A DNA stretch of 12,623 nt from VFZL01 sp046734915 (GTDB lineage Bacteria; Acidobacteriota; Vicinamibacteria; Vicinamibacterales; CAVVIG01): NCBI GenBank assembly GCA_046734915.1, contig JBKPSC010000001.1:1-12623 (forward strand), read 5' to 3'. A model generated the notes under the pieces. The model was not told the origin of the DNA and ran no database searches. It saw nothing but the letters and a program-made list of their open reading frames with translations. A program made the position numbers and the translations under genes. This document shows, piece by piece, positions 7,252-12,623 of the stretch. The number at the start of each line of letters is the position of its first letter. The stretch's first letter is position 1.

Positions 7252-7856
7252 GCCCCAAGAAATCTTCAGCGTTGTCCCGTCCGAAGCACGTGGATCGCTG
7301 CACGCCGCGGCGGCGCGCGGAGCTCGTGGACTACTGGACCGGCGATCTGCGCGGCCGGGCAGCGTCGGCCTTCGAGGCGCATCTTTTCAGTTGTGACGAT
7401 TGCGGGCGTCGCCTCGCCGAGCTCGATGCGCTCGCGCGGGGCATCGACCGCGCGGCCCGCGACGGCGGCCTTTCGACCGTCGTCGACGAGGCGGTGCTGA
7501 ACCGGCTGGCGCGGGACGGCGTCCGCGTGCGGACGTTCACCGTCGCGCCAGGCGACGTCGTCCCCTGTGCGGTCTGGGAGGGCGACGAAGTGATCGCTCT
7601 GCGGCTGCAAGGGAACTTCAGAGGGATGCGTCGCGTGACCGTCGTGCAGCGAGTGGGCCGGAAAGAGCTTGTGCGGGAAACGGACGTTCCCGTCGGCCGC
7701 TCGGAGGTCATCCTGGCGAAGCCAGCCGCGTTCATCCGCGAAACTCCCACCGCGCGGGTGGACATCCGCGTGACCGGGCGCGCTGGAGGTGTGCGCCGGC
7801 TCGTCGGCGCCTACACGCTGCAGCATGGAGGCACGCTGCAGCGCGAGGCGCGATAA
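7248..7856 (+). CDS. Soluble ZAS-type (zf-HC2) anti-sigma factor
   Basis: A 202-residue partner of the sigma factor, starting inside its stop codon (ATGA at 7248-7251). The N-terminal zinc-binding anti-sigma domain has C18, H45, C49 and C52 (C-x26-H-x3-C-x2-C; AHLFSCDDCGRRL), the ligand set of redox- or zinc-responsive ZAS domains. There is no membrane segment, so it should be cytosolic, unlike most envelope-stress anti-sigmas. Residues ~90-200 form a beta-rich domain beginning RTFTVAPGDVVPCAVWEGD, with a further Cys (C107). This resembles the conserved C-terminal region seen in other soluble zf-HC2 proteins and may be the sensing part. The C-terminus contains a short duplicated TLQ motif coded by an 11-base direct repeat. 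Anti-sigma role is well supported by the motif plus coupling; the signal sensed is not visible. Confidence 0.88.
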   Translation: MSPKKSSALSRPKHVDRCTPRRRAELVDYWTGDLRGRAASAFEAHLFSCDDCGRRLAELDALARGIDRAARDGGLSTVVDEAVLNRLARDGVRVRTFTVAPGDVVPCAVWEGDEVIALRLQGNFRGMRRVTVVQRVGRKELVRETDVPVGRSEVILAKPAAFIRETPTARVDIRVTGRAGGVRRLVGAYTLQHGGTLQREAR

Positions 7857-7885
7857 GCCGGCCCGAAGCCGAATCGTCCCTATTA

Positions 7886-7904
7886 CCGGCAGGCGTCGAG
7901 CCGG
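7886..7904. terminator. Weak hairpin between convergent genes
   Basis: CCGGC (7886-7890) and GCCGG (7900-7904) form a 5-bp GC stem with a 9-base loop in the 49-base gap between the convergent anti-sigma gene and the minus-strand cytochrome gene. There is no T-run on either side, so it is only a possible weak bidirectional terminator. Its position is the main argument for it. Confidence 0.22.
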
Positions 7905-7905
7905 A

Positions 7906-9282
7906 CTACTCTTGCCCGCTCGTCTTCATCGCGTGGCTTTCATGCTGATCGCGCCACGCTTTGTATTCATCGTCGGTCAGATAGACCACGTTCATCCACG
8001 CGTGTCCCATCTCGTCGACTGTCCGGTCGCCGTAGCCCACCCACTGCTCGGGGTCGGGGTTGTTCTTGTTCGCGGTCGTGTTGTCGTACCACGCCGAGAC
8101 GTGGATGACGGTGCCCTTCGGGAACGCCGGCGCGGCCTCGTCGGCGTAGATGTAGTTCGTCATCCAATTGAAGTTGAAATTGTCGACGTAGCTGATCACC
8201 TGGCGGCTGCCGTCGGGCAGAATCGCGTCGACCTGCATCGCCTTCCCTCGCAGGTGGAAGTGCGGCTGGAAGTTCGTGATCTGCGCGTTCTCCTTCAGGA
8301 CAGTGAACCCCTCCGAAAACGCCAGGGAATTCGGGGGAATATCCAGGCCGTTTCCACGATCGATTGCCGTGAAGCCGACGAGATAGCTGCGCTTCTTCGG
8401 CTCCTGGCCCTTCGGATAGAACCAGACCCCCAACTCCACGGCCGACGTGATCTCTTCGCCAACGGCGTGGATGTGCTGATCCCACGAGATCTTCTCGCCC
8501 GGGACCAACAGCTTGCCGGTGTCTGACTTGAAGAGATCGTAGCCCTTTCCAATGGCCCACTCCATCAGTTGCGGCCGCCGATTGACGAGGTCGGTCGGAT
8601 CCGGCTGCCGGTCCGGGCCGGTCGCCGTCCCGGTGTTCACCGCATCGGGATCGTTGTTCAACACCAGATATGCAATCGCGTGATGGAAGATGCGTCGCCC
8701 CTTGAGATCCACCGGTCGCATCTCCACGAGCTTGACCCAGCGAGGCTCGTCGAGCGGAATGTCGTTCGTCGGACGGTACCAGACGTCCTGGTGCTGCGCC
8801 GCCATCGTGAACGATGGGGCTCTGATGACCAGGTCGGGCGCGCCGAACCCGTCTTCCTCGGCCCGCCACTTGACCTCGGTATCGAGTGGCTTCGGTGGCG
8901 GCATGTCCTTCGGATCACCCTGTGGCGCACCCGCGTCGACCCACTTCACGATGGTGTCGATCTGCTGCTGCGTGAGGGACATGTCGTTCTTGAACTTCTG
9001 CACGCCGACCGCCGGATTGATGTGCCACGGCGGCATCTGTCGAGTCGAAACGCGCTGTTTGATCGCTCGCGCCCATGGGCGGCTCTGCTCGTAAGTGATG
9101 AGCGACATCGGCGCGATGGAGTTCGGTTGATGGCAGCTCTGACACTTCTGCTGGAAAATCGGCGCGACGTCCTTGGCGAACGTCACCTCGTCAGCGCCAT
9201 TCGGCGATGCGGCCGCGCTGGCCGCCATGAAGATGCAAGCAAGAACAGCGAGGCCGCAGCCTGTGCCTGTCCGGGGATTCAT
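7906..9282 (-). CDS. Exported cytochrome c / PHM-like dicopper monooxygenase fusion (paralog 1)
   Basis: A 458-residue exported protein. A signal peptide (GLAVLACIFMAASAAA, cleaved near residue 26) is followed by a c-type cytochrome domain: C47-Q-S-C50-H51 binds haem covalently, and M83 in QMPPWH is the likely distal ligand. From about residue 145 the sequence follows the copper type II, ascorbate-dependent monooxygenase plan of peptidylglycine alpha-hydroxylating monooxygenase (PHM) and dopamine beta-monooxygenase. HH at 200-201 (RRIFHHAIAYL) and H272 (DQHIHAVGEE) match the CuH site; H341-x-H343 (QPHFHLRGKAM) and M425 (TVDEMGHAWMNVVYL) match the CuM site, and the DEM context equals that around PHM Met314. 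Expected reaction: C-H hydroxylation with O2 in the periplasm, with electrons from the fused haem; the substrate is unknown. The start at 9282 has AGGAGG 9 bases upstream; the in-frame ATG at 9303 has none. It is divergent from marR. Confidence 0.83.
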   Translation of the reverse strand: MNPRTGTGCGLAVLACIFMAASAAASPNGADEVTFAKDVAPIFQQKCQSCHQPNSIAPMSLITYEQSRPWARAIKQRVSTRQMPPWHINPAVGVQKFKNDMSLTQQQIDTIVKWVDAGAPQGDPKDMPPPKPLDTEVKWRAEEDGFGAPDLVIRAPSFTMAAQHQDVWYRPTNDIPLDEPRWVKLVEMRPVDLKGRRIFHHAIAYLVLNNDPDAVNTGTATGPDRQPDPTDLVNRRPQLMEWAIGKGYDLFKSDTGKLLVPGEKISWDQHIHAVGEEITSAVELGVWFYPKGQEPKKRSYLVGFTAIDRGNGLDIPPNSLAFSEGFTVLKENAQITNFQPHFHLRGKAMQVDAILPDGSRQVISYVDNFNFNWMTNYIYADEAAPAFPKGTVIHVSAWYDNTTANKNNPDPEQWVGYGDRTVDEMGHAWMNVVYLTDDEYKAWRDQHESHAMKTSGQE

Positions 9283-9305
9283 CTGCGGACACCTCCTCTC
9301 CATCG

Positions 9306-9334
9306 AGGCTAGCGCAAATGTAGTTTGAATTCAA
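9306..9334 (-). promoter_or_regulatory. Candidate promoter for the minus-strand cytochrome gene
   Basis: Read on the minus strand, TTGAAT (9334-9329) lies 17 bases before TAGCCT (9311-9306), a weak -10. The predicted start near 9299 leaves a ~17-base leader containing the AGGAGG ribosome site. The -35 lies inside the 18-bp palindrome, so a bound dimer would block it. This is a visual consensus match only. Confidence 0.3.
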
Positions 9335-9338
9335 ACTA
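9321..9338. promoter_or_regulatory. Perfect 18-bp palindrome, likely MarR operator
   Basis: TAGTTTGAATTCAAACTA equals its own reverse complement over all 18 bases and stands out as AT-rich in GC-rich DNA. It lies in the 77-base divergent gap, 22 bases before the MarR ATG and 39 bases from the cytochrome ATG on the other strand. MarR dimers typically bind palindromes of this size with a TTG-N(4-6)-CAA-type core in their own promoter region, so autoregulation plus control of the divergent gene is the natural reading. No second copy was seen upstream of the paralog at 9948. Confidence 0.8.
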
Positions 9339-9353
9339 ACTCGAGCGTAGGAT
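9325..9353 (+). promoter_or_regulatory. Candidate promoter for marR-type gene
   Basis: TTGAAT (9325-9330) and TAGGAT (9348-9353, 4 of 6 to consensus) are separated by 17 bases. Transcription would begin at about 9360, the ATG itself, giving a leaderless message; alternatively AGGA (9349-9352) inside the same hexamer is a ribosome site and the promoter lies elsewhere. The -35 is within the palindrome, fitting autorepression. Confidence 0.35.
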
Positions 9354-9359
9354 ATCGTA

Positions 9360-9833
9360 ATGCACGCACGACTCCACGCAAGTGCGAGTACCACTGCCGT
9401 TGTCGATGGGACTCTGGCGTTCATGCAAGTGCTGTGGAAGCTCGAACATGCCTTGGAGCGGGTCTCCAAGCGCATGGAGGACAACCTCGGCGTGAGCGGG
9501 CCGCAGCGTTTGGCGCTGCGCATCATCGGCTCGGTGCCGGACATCGGTCCGGCGGAGCTCGCCACCGCGCTTCACCTTCACCGGAGCACGATCACGGGCG
9601 TGGTCCAGCGCCTCGAGGCGCGGCGCCTCATCCGGCGGATCCACCACGCCAACGACGGGCGCCGCGTGCACCTGCGCGTCACCCGTGCGGGCGCGCGCCT
9701 CAACGTGCCTCATGCGCCAGGAACGGTCGAAGCGGCCGTGCGGCGGACGTTGTCGAAGACCCGCATCGAGGATCGCGATGCCACCGTGAAGGTGCTCGAA
9801 CGCCTTGCCGCAAATCTCGTCGGCAGAGTCTGA
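9360..9833 (+). CDS. MarR-family transcriptional regulator
   Basis: A 157-residue winged-helix repressor-type regulator, the usual MarR length. Helical dimerisation region 14-45 (TLAFMQVLWKLEHALERVSKRM) is followed by the DNA-binding domain: ALRIIGSVPDIGPAELATAL, recognition helix HLHRSTITGVVQRLEARRLI (about 72-91), and the wing with the typical D-x-R signature in NDGRRVHLRVT (98-108). MarR proteins release DNA when a phenolic or other aromatic ligand or an oxidant is present. There is no Cys in the chain, so thiol oxidation sensing of the OhrR kind is unlikely and small-molecule binding more probable. It is divergent from one cytochrome/copper fusion and 114 bases upstream of the other, with a perfect palindrome in its own promoter region. 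The ATG at 9360 is preferred; an internal ATG at 9423 lacks a ribosome site and would remove the start of the dimerisation region. Confidence 0.93.
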   Translation: MHARLHASASTTAVVDGTLAFMQVLWKLEHALERVSKRMEDNLGVSGPQRLALRIIGSVPDIGPAELATALHLHRSTITGVVQRLEARRLIRRIHHANDGRRVHLRVTRAGARLNVPHAPGTVEAAVRRTLSKTRIEDRDATVKVLERLAANLVGRV

Positions 9834-9947
9834 TGGCGCTCTTATCGCCCCCCTTCCGGTTTCCCCTTGCGAAATCACCTCGACCGTCCGAAAGTAATGC
9901 TTGACACCGGCAGGCATGCGAGGCGGAACGCCCCGCGGAGGACAGCT

Positions 9948-11390
9948 ATGGCGGCATGGCACGGCTCACGGCTCGGAGTGAGGGTGGTTCGGCTCGGGGT
10001 CGTTGCGCTCGCGGCGGTCGGCACGCTGATGCCGGCGTACTCGGCGGCTCAGACGGCCGCTTCTCCACGTGTGACGTTCGCCAAGGACATCGCGCCGATA
10101 CTCCAACGCAGTTGTCAGAACTGCCATCGCCCCGGTTCCGTGGCGCCGATGTCGCTCCTGACCTACGAAGAGGCGAGGCCCTATGCGGCGGCGATCAAGC
10201 GCCGCACGAGCGTTCGCAGCCGGCAGGGCACGATGCCGCCGTGGTACATCGAAAAGGGAATCGGCATTCAGCGGTACAAGAACGACATCTCGCTGAGCGA
10301 CGAGGAAGTGGCGAAGATTGCGTGGTGGGCGGACAACGGCGCCCCACGCGGCAATCCCGCCGACCTGCCTGCGCCACGGAAGTTCGCCGACGGTGACGGG
10401 TGGACGATTGGCACGCCAGATCTCGTCGTCAAGACGCCGCCGGTCACCGTGAGATCCGTACAGCCCGACTGGTGGGGCGCGGCCGGTTTCGCCGACACTG
10501 GGCTGACGGAAGACCGATATGTCTCGGCAATCGAAATCAAAGAGGTGAACGACCAACAGGGCAAGGCCGCTGCCGCGAACACTGTCGGCGGCCTGTTCAT
10601 TTTTCACCACGCGATCATGGCCGTCGAGGCACCCGATAGCGCCGGCGCCGGCACGGGTTTCGGCGGCTGGCCGGTACACGAAGTCGGACGCAACGCCGAC
10701 GTCTTCAATCCCGACTCCGGTAAGCTGCTGCGTGCCGGCTCGCGCGTCGGATTTCCGAACGTACACATGCACGCGAACGGCAAAGACACGACCGGCCATC
10801 TCGAGATCGCCTTCAAGTTCCACCCCGTGGGTTACAAGCCGAAGTTCATCGAGCGGCTGATGCCGATCGGCACGGGCGACATCGACATCCGGCCGATGGA
10901 AGCCGGGCAGAAGGTCGAAGCGTTCATGACTCTGTCGCAGCCAACCAAGGTCACCGTTTTCGAGCCGCACATGCACGCCGCCGCCGTCCGCATGTGTCTC
11001 GACGCGATCTTCGGCGTGCGTCAGGAGACCTTGAGCTGCTCTGGCTACGACCACAGCTGGGTGCGGGCGTATCAGTACGAAGACGACTCGGCGCCGCTCC
11101 TGCCGCGCGGAACGATCCTGCGCGTCACCGGTTACTACGACAACACGCCGGCCAACCGCAACGTCGTCGACCCGCGCAACTGGTCCGGGCTCGGACATCG
11201 TTCGATCGACAACATGAACATCCTGATCATGCAGGGCGTGACGTTGACCGACGAGCAGTTCCAGGCGGAAGTCACCGCCCGGCGCACGCTCTTGAAGCTC
11301 AAGCCGGGCGAGGACGCGCCAGGTTGCCCGCTGTGCACGTTCGACGCGATTCCAACGCGGGCACCAGTGCGGACCGGCCAGCAGCAGTAG
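9948..11390 (+). CDS. Exported cytochrome c / PHM-like dicopper monooxygenase fusion (paralog 2)
   Basis: A 480-residue paralog of the minus-strand protein with the same order of parts. Signal peptide: RLGVVALAAVGTLMPAYSA, cleavage near residue 33-34. The haem c site is C56-Q-N-C59-H60, with M96 in TMPPWY the likely distal ligand, and the VAPMSLLTYEEARPYA stretch is nearly shared with paralog 1. CuH candidates are H220-H221 (FIFHHAIMAV) and H275 (NVHMHANGKDTTG); CuM candidates are H341-x-H343 (FEPHMHAAAVRMC) and M423 (SIDNMNILIMQG). It differs from paralog 1 in C350 and C364, positioned for a disulfide near the CuM site, and in a C-terminal C460-P-L-C463. The start at 9948 has GGAGGA (9937-9942) 5 bases upstream; an in-frame TTG at 9867 would put ~27 charged residues before the signal peptide. 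The secreted protein gene follows after 2 bases. Substrate unknown. Confidence 0.83.
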   Translation: MAAWHGSRLGVRVVRLGVVALAAVGTLMPAYSAAQTAASPRVTFAKDIAPILQRSCQNCHRPGSVAPMSLLTYEEARPYAAAIKRRTSVRSRQGTMPPWYIEKGIGIQRYKNDISLSDEEVAKIAWWADNGAPRGNPADLPAPRKFADGDGWTIGTPDLVVKTPPVTVRSVQPDWWGAAGFADTGLTEDRYVSAIEIKEVNDQQGKAAAANTVGGLFIFHHAIMAVEAPDSAGAGTGFGGWPVHEVGRNADVFNPDSGKLLRAGSRVGFPNVHMHANGKDTTGHLEIAFKFHPVGYKPKFIERLMPIGTGDIDIRPMEAGQKVEAFMTLSQPTKVTVFEPHMHAAAVRMCLDAIFGVRQETLSCSGYDHSWVRAYQYEDDSAPLLPRGTILRVTGYYDNTPANRNVVDPRNWSGLGHRSIDNMNILIMQGVTLTDEQFQAEVTARRTLLKLKPGEDAPGCPLCTFDAIPTRAPVRTGQQQ

Positions 11391-11392
11391 CC

Positions 11393-12295
11393 ATGGCGTC
11401 GCGCCCCTCCGCAGGCGGGTCGGCGGCGCTGCTTTGTGCGGTCGCTATCGCCGGCCTGGGGCTCGCCACCGTCGGCGCTCAGGTGCAGCCGGCTGCCGCG
11501 AACATCACGCCGGTCTACGAAGGATGGGTGCCGAATGCCGACGGCTCGTTCGAGCTCCTGTTCGGTTACGTGAACCGCGAGTGGAGCGGCGAGACGTTCA
11601 TTCCAGTCGGACCTGACAACAGCATGGAGCCTGGCGGTCCCGATCTGGGACAGCCGACGAACTTCTTCCCCCGGCGCAACCGTTTCACGTTTCAAGTTCA
11701 TGTGCCGAAGGATTTCGGGACGAAGGAAATTGTCTGGACGTTGACGAGCAAGGGCCGAACCGACAAGGCCTACGGCACGCTCAAACCCGACTACGTGCTC
11801 GACGACACCTCGATCATGTCGAACATCGGCACCGGCGGAGGTCTGAGCACCACTCCGGACATGGTCGGCAACAAGGCGCCGGTCTTGAAGCTTGAAGGTG
11901 CCAAGAGCCGCACGGCCAAGGTCGGCGAGCCGGTGGCGTTCGCCGCCACAGCAGCCGACGATGGGAAACCGAACCGGAAGGACATGCCGGCGCTGCTCGG
12001 CGGCAATTACATGCTTCCGGCGTCGGCCAACGGGCTGCGCCTGTCGTTCTTTGTTTATCGCGGCCCGGGGACCGCAGTGACGTTCGATCCGCCGCAGATC
12101 GAGGTGTGGGAGGACACGCGCGACGGGGGACGCTCGCCCTGGTCAGCCGGATTCAAGACCCCGCCGCTGCCCGCGGGCAACAAGTGGGAGGCGCGCGCCT
12201 CCTTCTCTCAGCCGGGCACCTATGTCGTCCGGGCGCTCGCCCATGACGGCGGCCTCTGGTCATCCGAGGACATCACGGTGACCGTCGGCCAATAG
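11393..12295 (+). CDS. Secreted protein with Ig/PKD-like C-terminal domain, function unknown
   Basis: A 300-residue exported protein not recognised as any named family. Residues 1-30 are a signal peptide (SAALLCAVAIAGLGLATVGA, cleavage near A29-Q30). Residues ~38-135 look beta-rich: ITPVYEGWVPNADGSFELLFG, GYVNREWSGETFIPVGP and NRFTFQVHVPKDF, which could be a ligand- or partner-binding sandwich. Residues ~162-300 resemble an Ig or PKD/cadherin-like domain, from APVLKLEG to FSQPGTYVVRALAHDG and ending EDITVTV. After signal cleavage there is no Cys and no obvious metal or catalytic motif. The ATG lies 2 bases after the stop of paralog 2, so the two are surely co-transcribed and probably translationally coupled; a role as partner, scaffold or substrate-binding subunit of that enzyme is inferred. 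Longer in-frame sequence upstream (from 10994) overlaps the enzyme gene and is a shadow. Confidence 0.8.
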   Translation: MASRPSAGGSAALLCAVAIAGLGLATVGAQVQPAAANITPVYEGWVPNADGSFELLFGYVNREWSGETFIPVGPDNSMEPGGPDLGQPTNFFPRRNRFTFQVHVPKDFGTKEIVWTLTSKGRTDKAYGTLKPDYVLDDTSIMSNIGTGGGLSTTPDMVGNKAPVLKLEGAKSRTAKVGEPVAFAATAADDGKPNRKDMPALLGGNYMLPASANGLRLSFFVYRGPGTAVTFDPPQIEVWEDTRDGGRSPWSAGFKTPPLPAGNKWEARASFSQPGTYVVRALAHDGGLWSSEDITVTVGQ

Positions 12296-12318
12296 CCGGC
12301 CCGGCACCCATTCAGCGC

Positions 12319-12623
12319 TTGACTCGCAGCGACCGCATCGACATTGACGTCTCGGTCCCGCCGTTCGATCAGTTCAGGAGCGTTCGGCCGCTCGCCACCA
12401 ACCGCAGCGGCCATGACTCGTTCGAACATGCCCGGCACCGCCTCTATGTCGGGCACCATACGCGGACCCGGGCGAGCGCGCTCATCAAGGTGATGTCCAA
12501 ACCGGGGCTGGTCTACGAGCACAATCTCACCAACGAGATCGCCAGTCTGACGACCATCGGCCGTGAGTTGCCGACGTCGAGATACTTTCCCGTTCTGCTC
12601 GATCACGGCCGCCTCGACGACGG
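12319..12623 (+). CDS. Protein-kinase-like N-terminal lobe (3' partial)
   Basis: An open frame of 101 codons runs to the window edge without a stop. Its translation is protein-like: PPFDQFRSVRPLATNRSG, then HRLYVGHHTRTRASALIKVMS, then NLTNEIASLTTI and SRYFPVLLDHGRLDD. This matches the N-lobe of Ser/Thr protein-kinase-like proteins: a beta-hairpin, a strand with candidate ATP-contacting K57 (LIKV), a helix with candidate E73 (NEI), and the YFPVLLDHG strands before the hinge. The catalytic loop and DFG lie beyond the window, so activity cannot be judged. The start is uncertain: no in-frame ATG or GTG precedes the conserved part, TTG at 12319 is the best candidate, and no ribosome site is clear. 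It begins ~23 bases after the secreted protein gene, so it may belong to the same operon. Confidence 0.6.
   Translation, partial: MTRSDRIDIDVSVPPFDQFRSVRPLATNRSGHDSFEHARHRLYVGHHTRTRASALIKVMSKPGLVYEHNLTNEIASLTTIGRELPTSRYFPVLLDHGRLDD

Noticed and set aside
7814..7842. 11-base direct repeat CACGCTGCAGC (7814-7824 and 7832-7842)
   Set aside because: It lies within the anti-sigma coding frame at an 18-base period and gives a short TLQ duplication; too small to be a mobile or regulatory repeat.
7789..8526. Plus-strand open frame of 245 codons over the cytochrome 1 gene
   Set aside because: It is antisense to the monooxygenase-like domain with conserved HxH and Met motifs and reads as repetitive Val/Arg/Asp sequence.
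9235..9282. Lipobox-like VLAC in the signal peptide of paralog 1
   Set aside because: Position -2 is Leu and the hydrophobic stretch before the Cys would be only about five residues; an ordinary signal peptidase I site at ASAAA fits better.
9901..9906. Perfect TTGACA upstream of paralog 2 as a promoter
   Set aside because: No acceptable -10 lies 15-19 bases downstream (CGGAAC at 17), and the region is GC-rich; left as unproven. The rest of the 114-base gap shows nothing else convincing.
9867..9947. Upstream TTG start for paralog 2
   Set aside because: It would place a charged 27-residue stretch before the signal peptide; ATG 9948 has GGAGGA at good spacing.
12220..12606. Minus-strand open frame of 128 codons at the right edge
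   Set aside because: The plus strand encodes a kinase-like N-lobe and the end of the secreted protein here; the minus product has no domain-like pattern.
1..12623. CRISPR arrays, tRNA/rRNA genes, transposases, integrases, attachment sites
   Set aside because: No regularly spaced repeats, cloverleaf sequences or mobile-element proteins were seen on either strand.

Overview
This is a GC-rich, gene-dense stretch of bacterial chromosome holding eleven clearly coding genes and a twelfth that is cut off at the right edge. The mix of a KdpD-type (DUF4118) PAS hybrid kinase, a soluble ZAS anti-sigma factor and secreted haem c proteins with a copper-monooxygenase-like body resembles soil Acidobacteriota (Vicinamibacteria-like). 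That placement is inference from gene content only. No rRNA, tRNA, CRISPR array, transposase or phage gene is visible.

Layout. 1-3194 (+): the C-terminal part of a TPR/LuxR-type regulator, an FAD monooxygenase-like oxidoreductase, and a small protein of possible dimeric alpha/beta-barrel type. 3113-5803 (+): a membrane hybrid histidine kinase with four membrane segments, three PAS domains, HisKA, HATPase and a receiver. 5893-6630 (+): a metallo-beta-lactamase-fold protein with the complete di-iron ligand spacing of the oxygen-binding (flavodiiron, ODP) family, but no flavodoxin domain. 6664-7856 (+): an ECF-like sigma factor overlapping its zinc-binding anti-sigma factor by ATGA. 7906-9282 (-) and 9948-11390 (+): two paralogous exported proteins, each a c-type cytochrome fused to a peptidylglycine/dopamine-monooxygenase-like dicopper domain. 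They flank a MarR-family regulator (9360-9833). A perfect 18-bp palindrome at 9321-9338 lies in the divergent gap between the MarR gene and the first cytochrome. 11393-12295 (+): a secreted protein with an Ig/PKD-like C-terminus, two bases after the second cytochrome. 12319-12623 (+): the start of a protein-kinase-like gene.

How it may work together. The right half reads as a regulated periplasmic oxidation module. MarR probably represses itself and the divergent cytochrome/copper protein through the palindrome, and the second paralog with its secreted partner lies just downstream of marR. Both paralogs keep one CxxCH haem site, an MPPW candidate for the distal Met, and every residue expected for the CuH (His-His, His) and CuM (His-x-His, Met) sites of PHM-type monooxygenases. 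This suggests copper enzymes fed electrons by their own haem rather than by ascorbate. The left half looks like a separate LuxR-controlled flavin oxidoreductase operon followed by signal-transduction genes. The recurring theme is redox and oxygen chemistry (flavin, di-iron, haem and copper), but only the MarR divergon gives direct sequence evidence of shared control.
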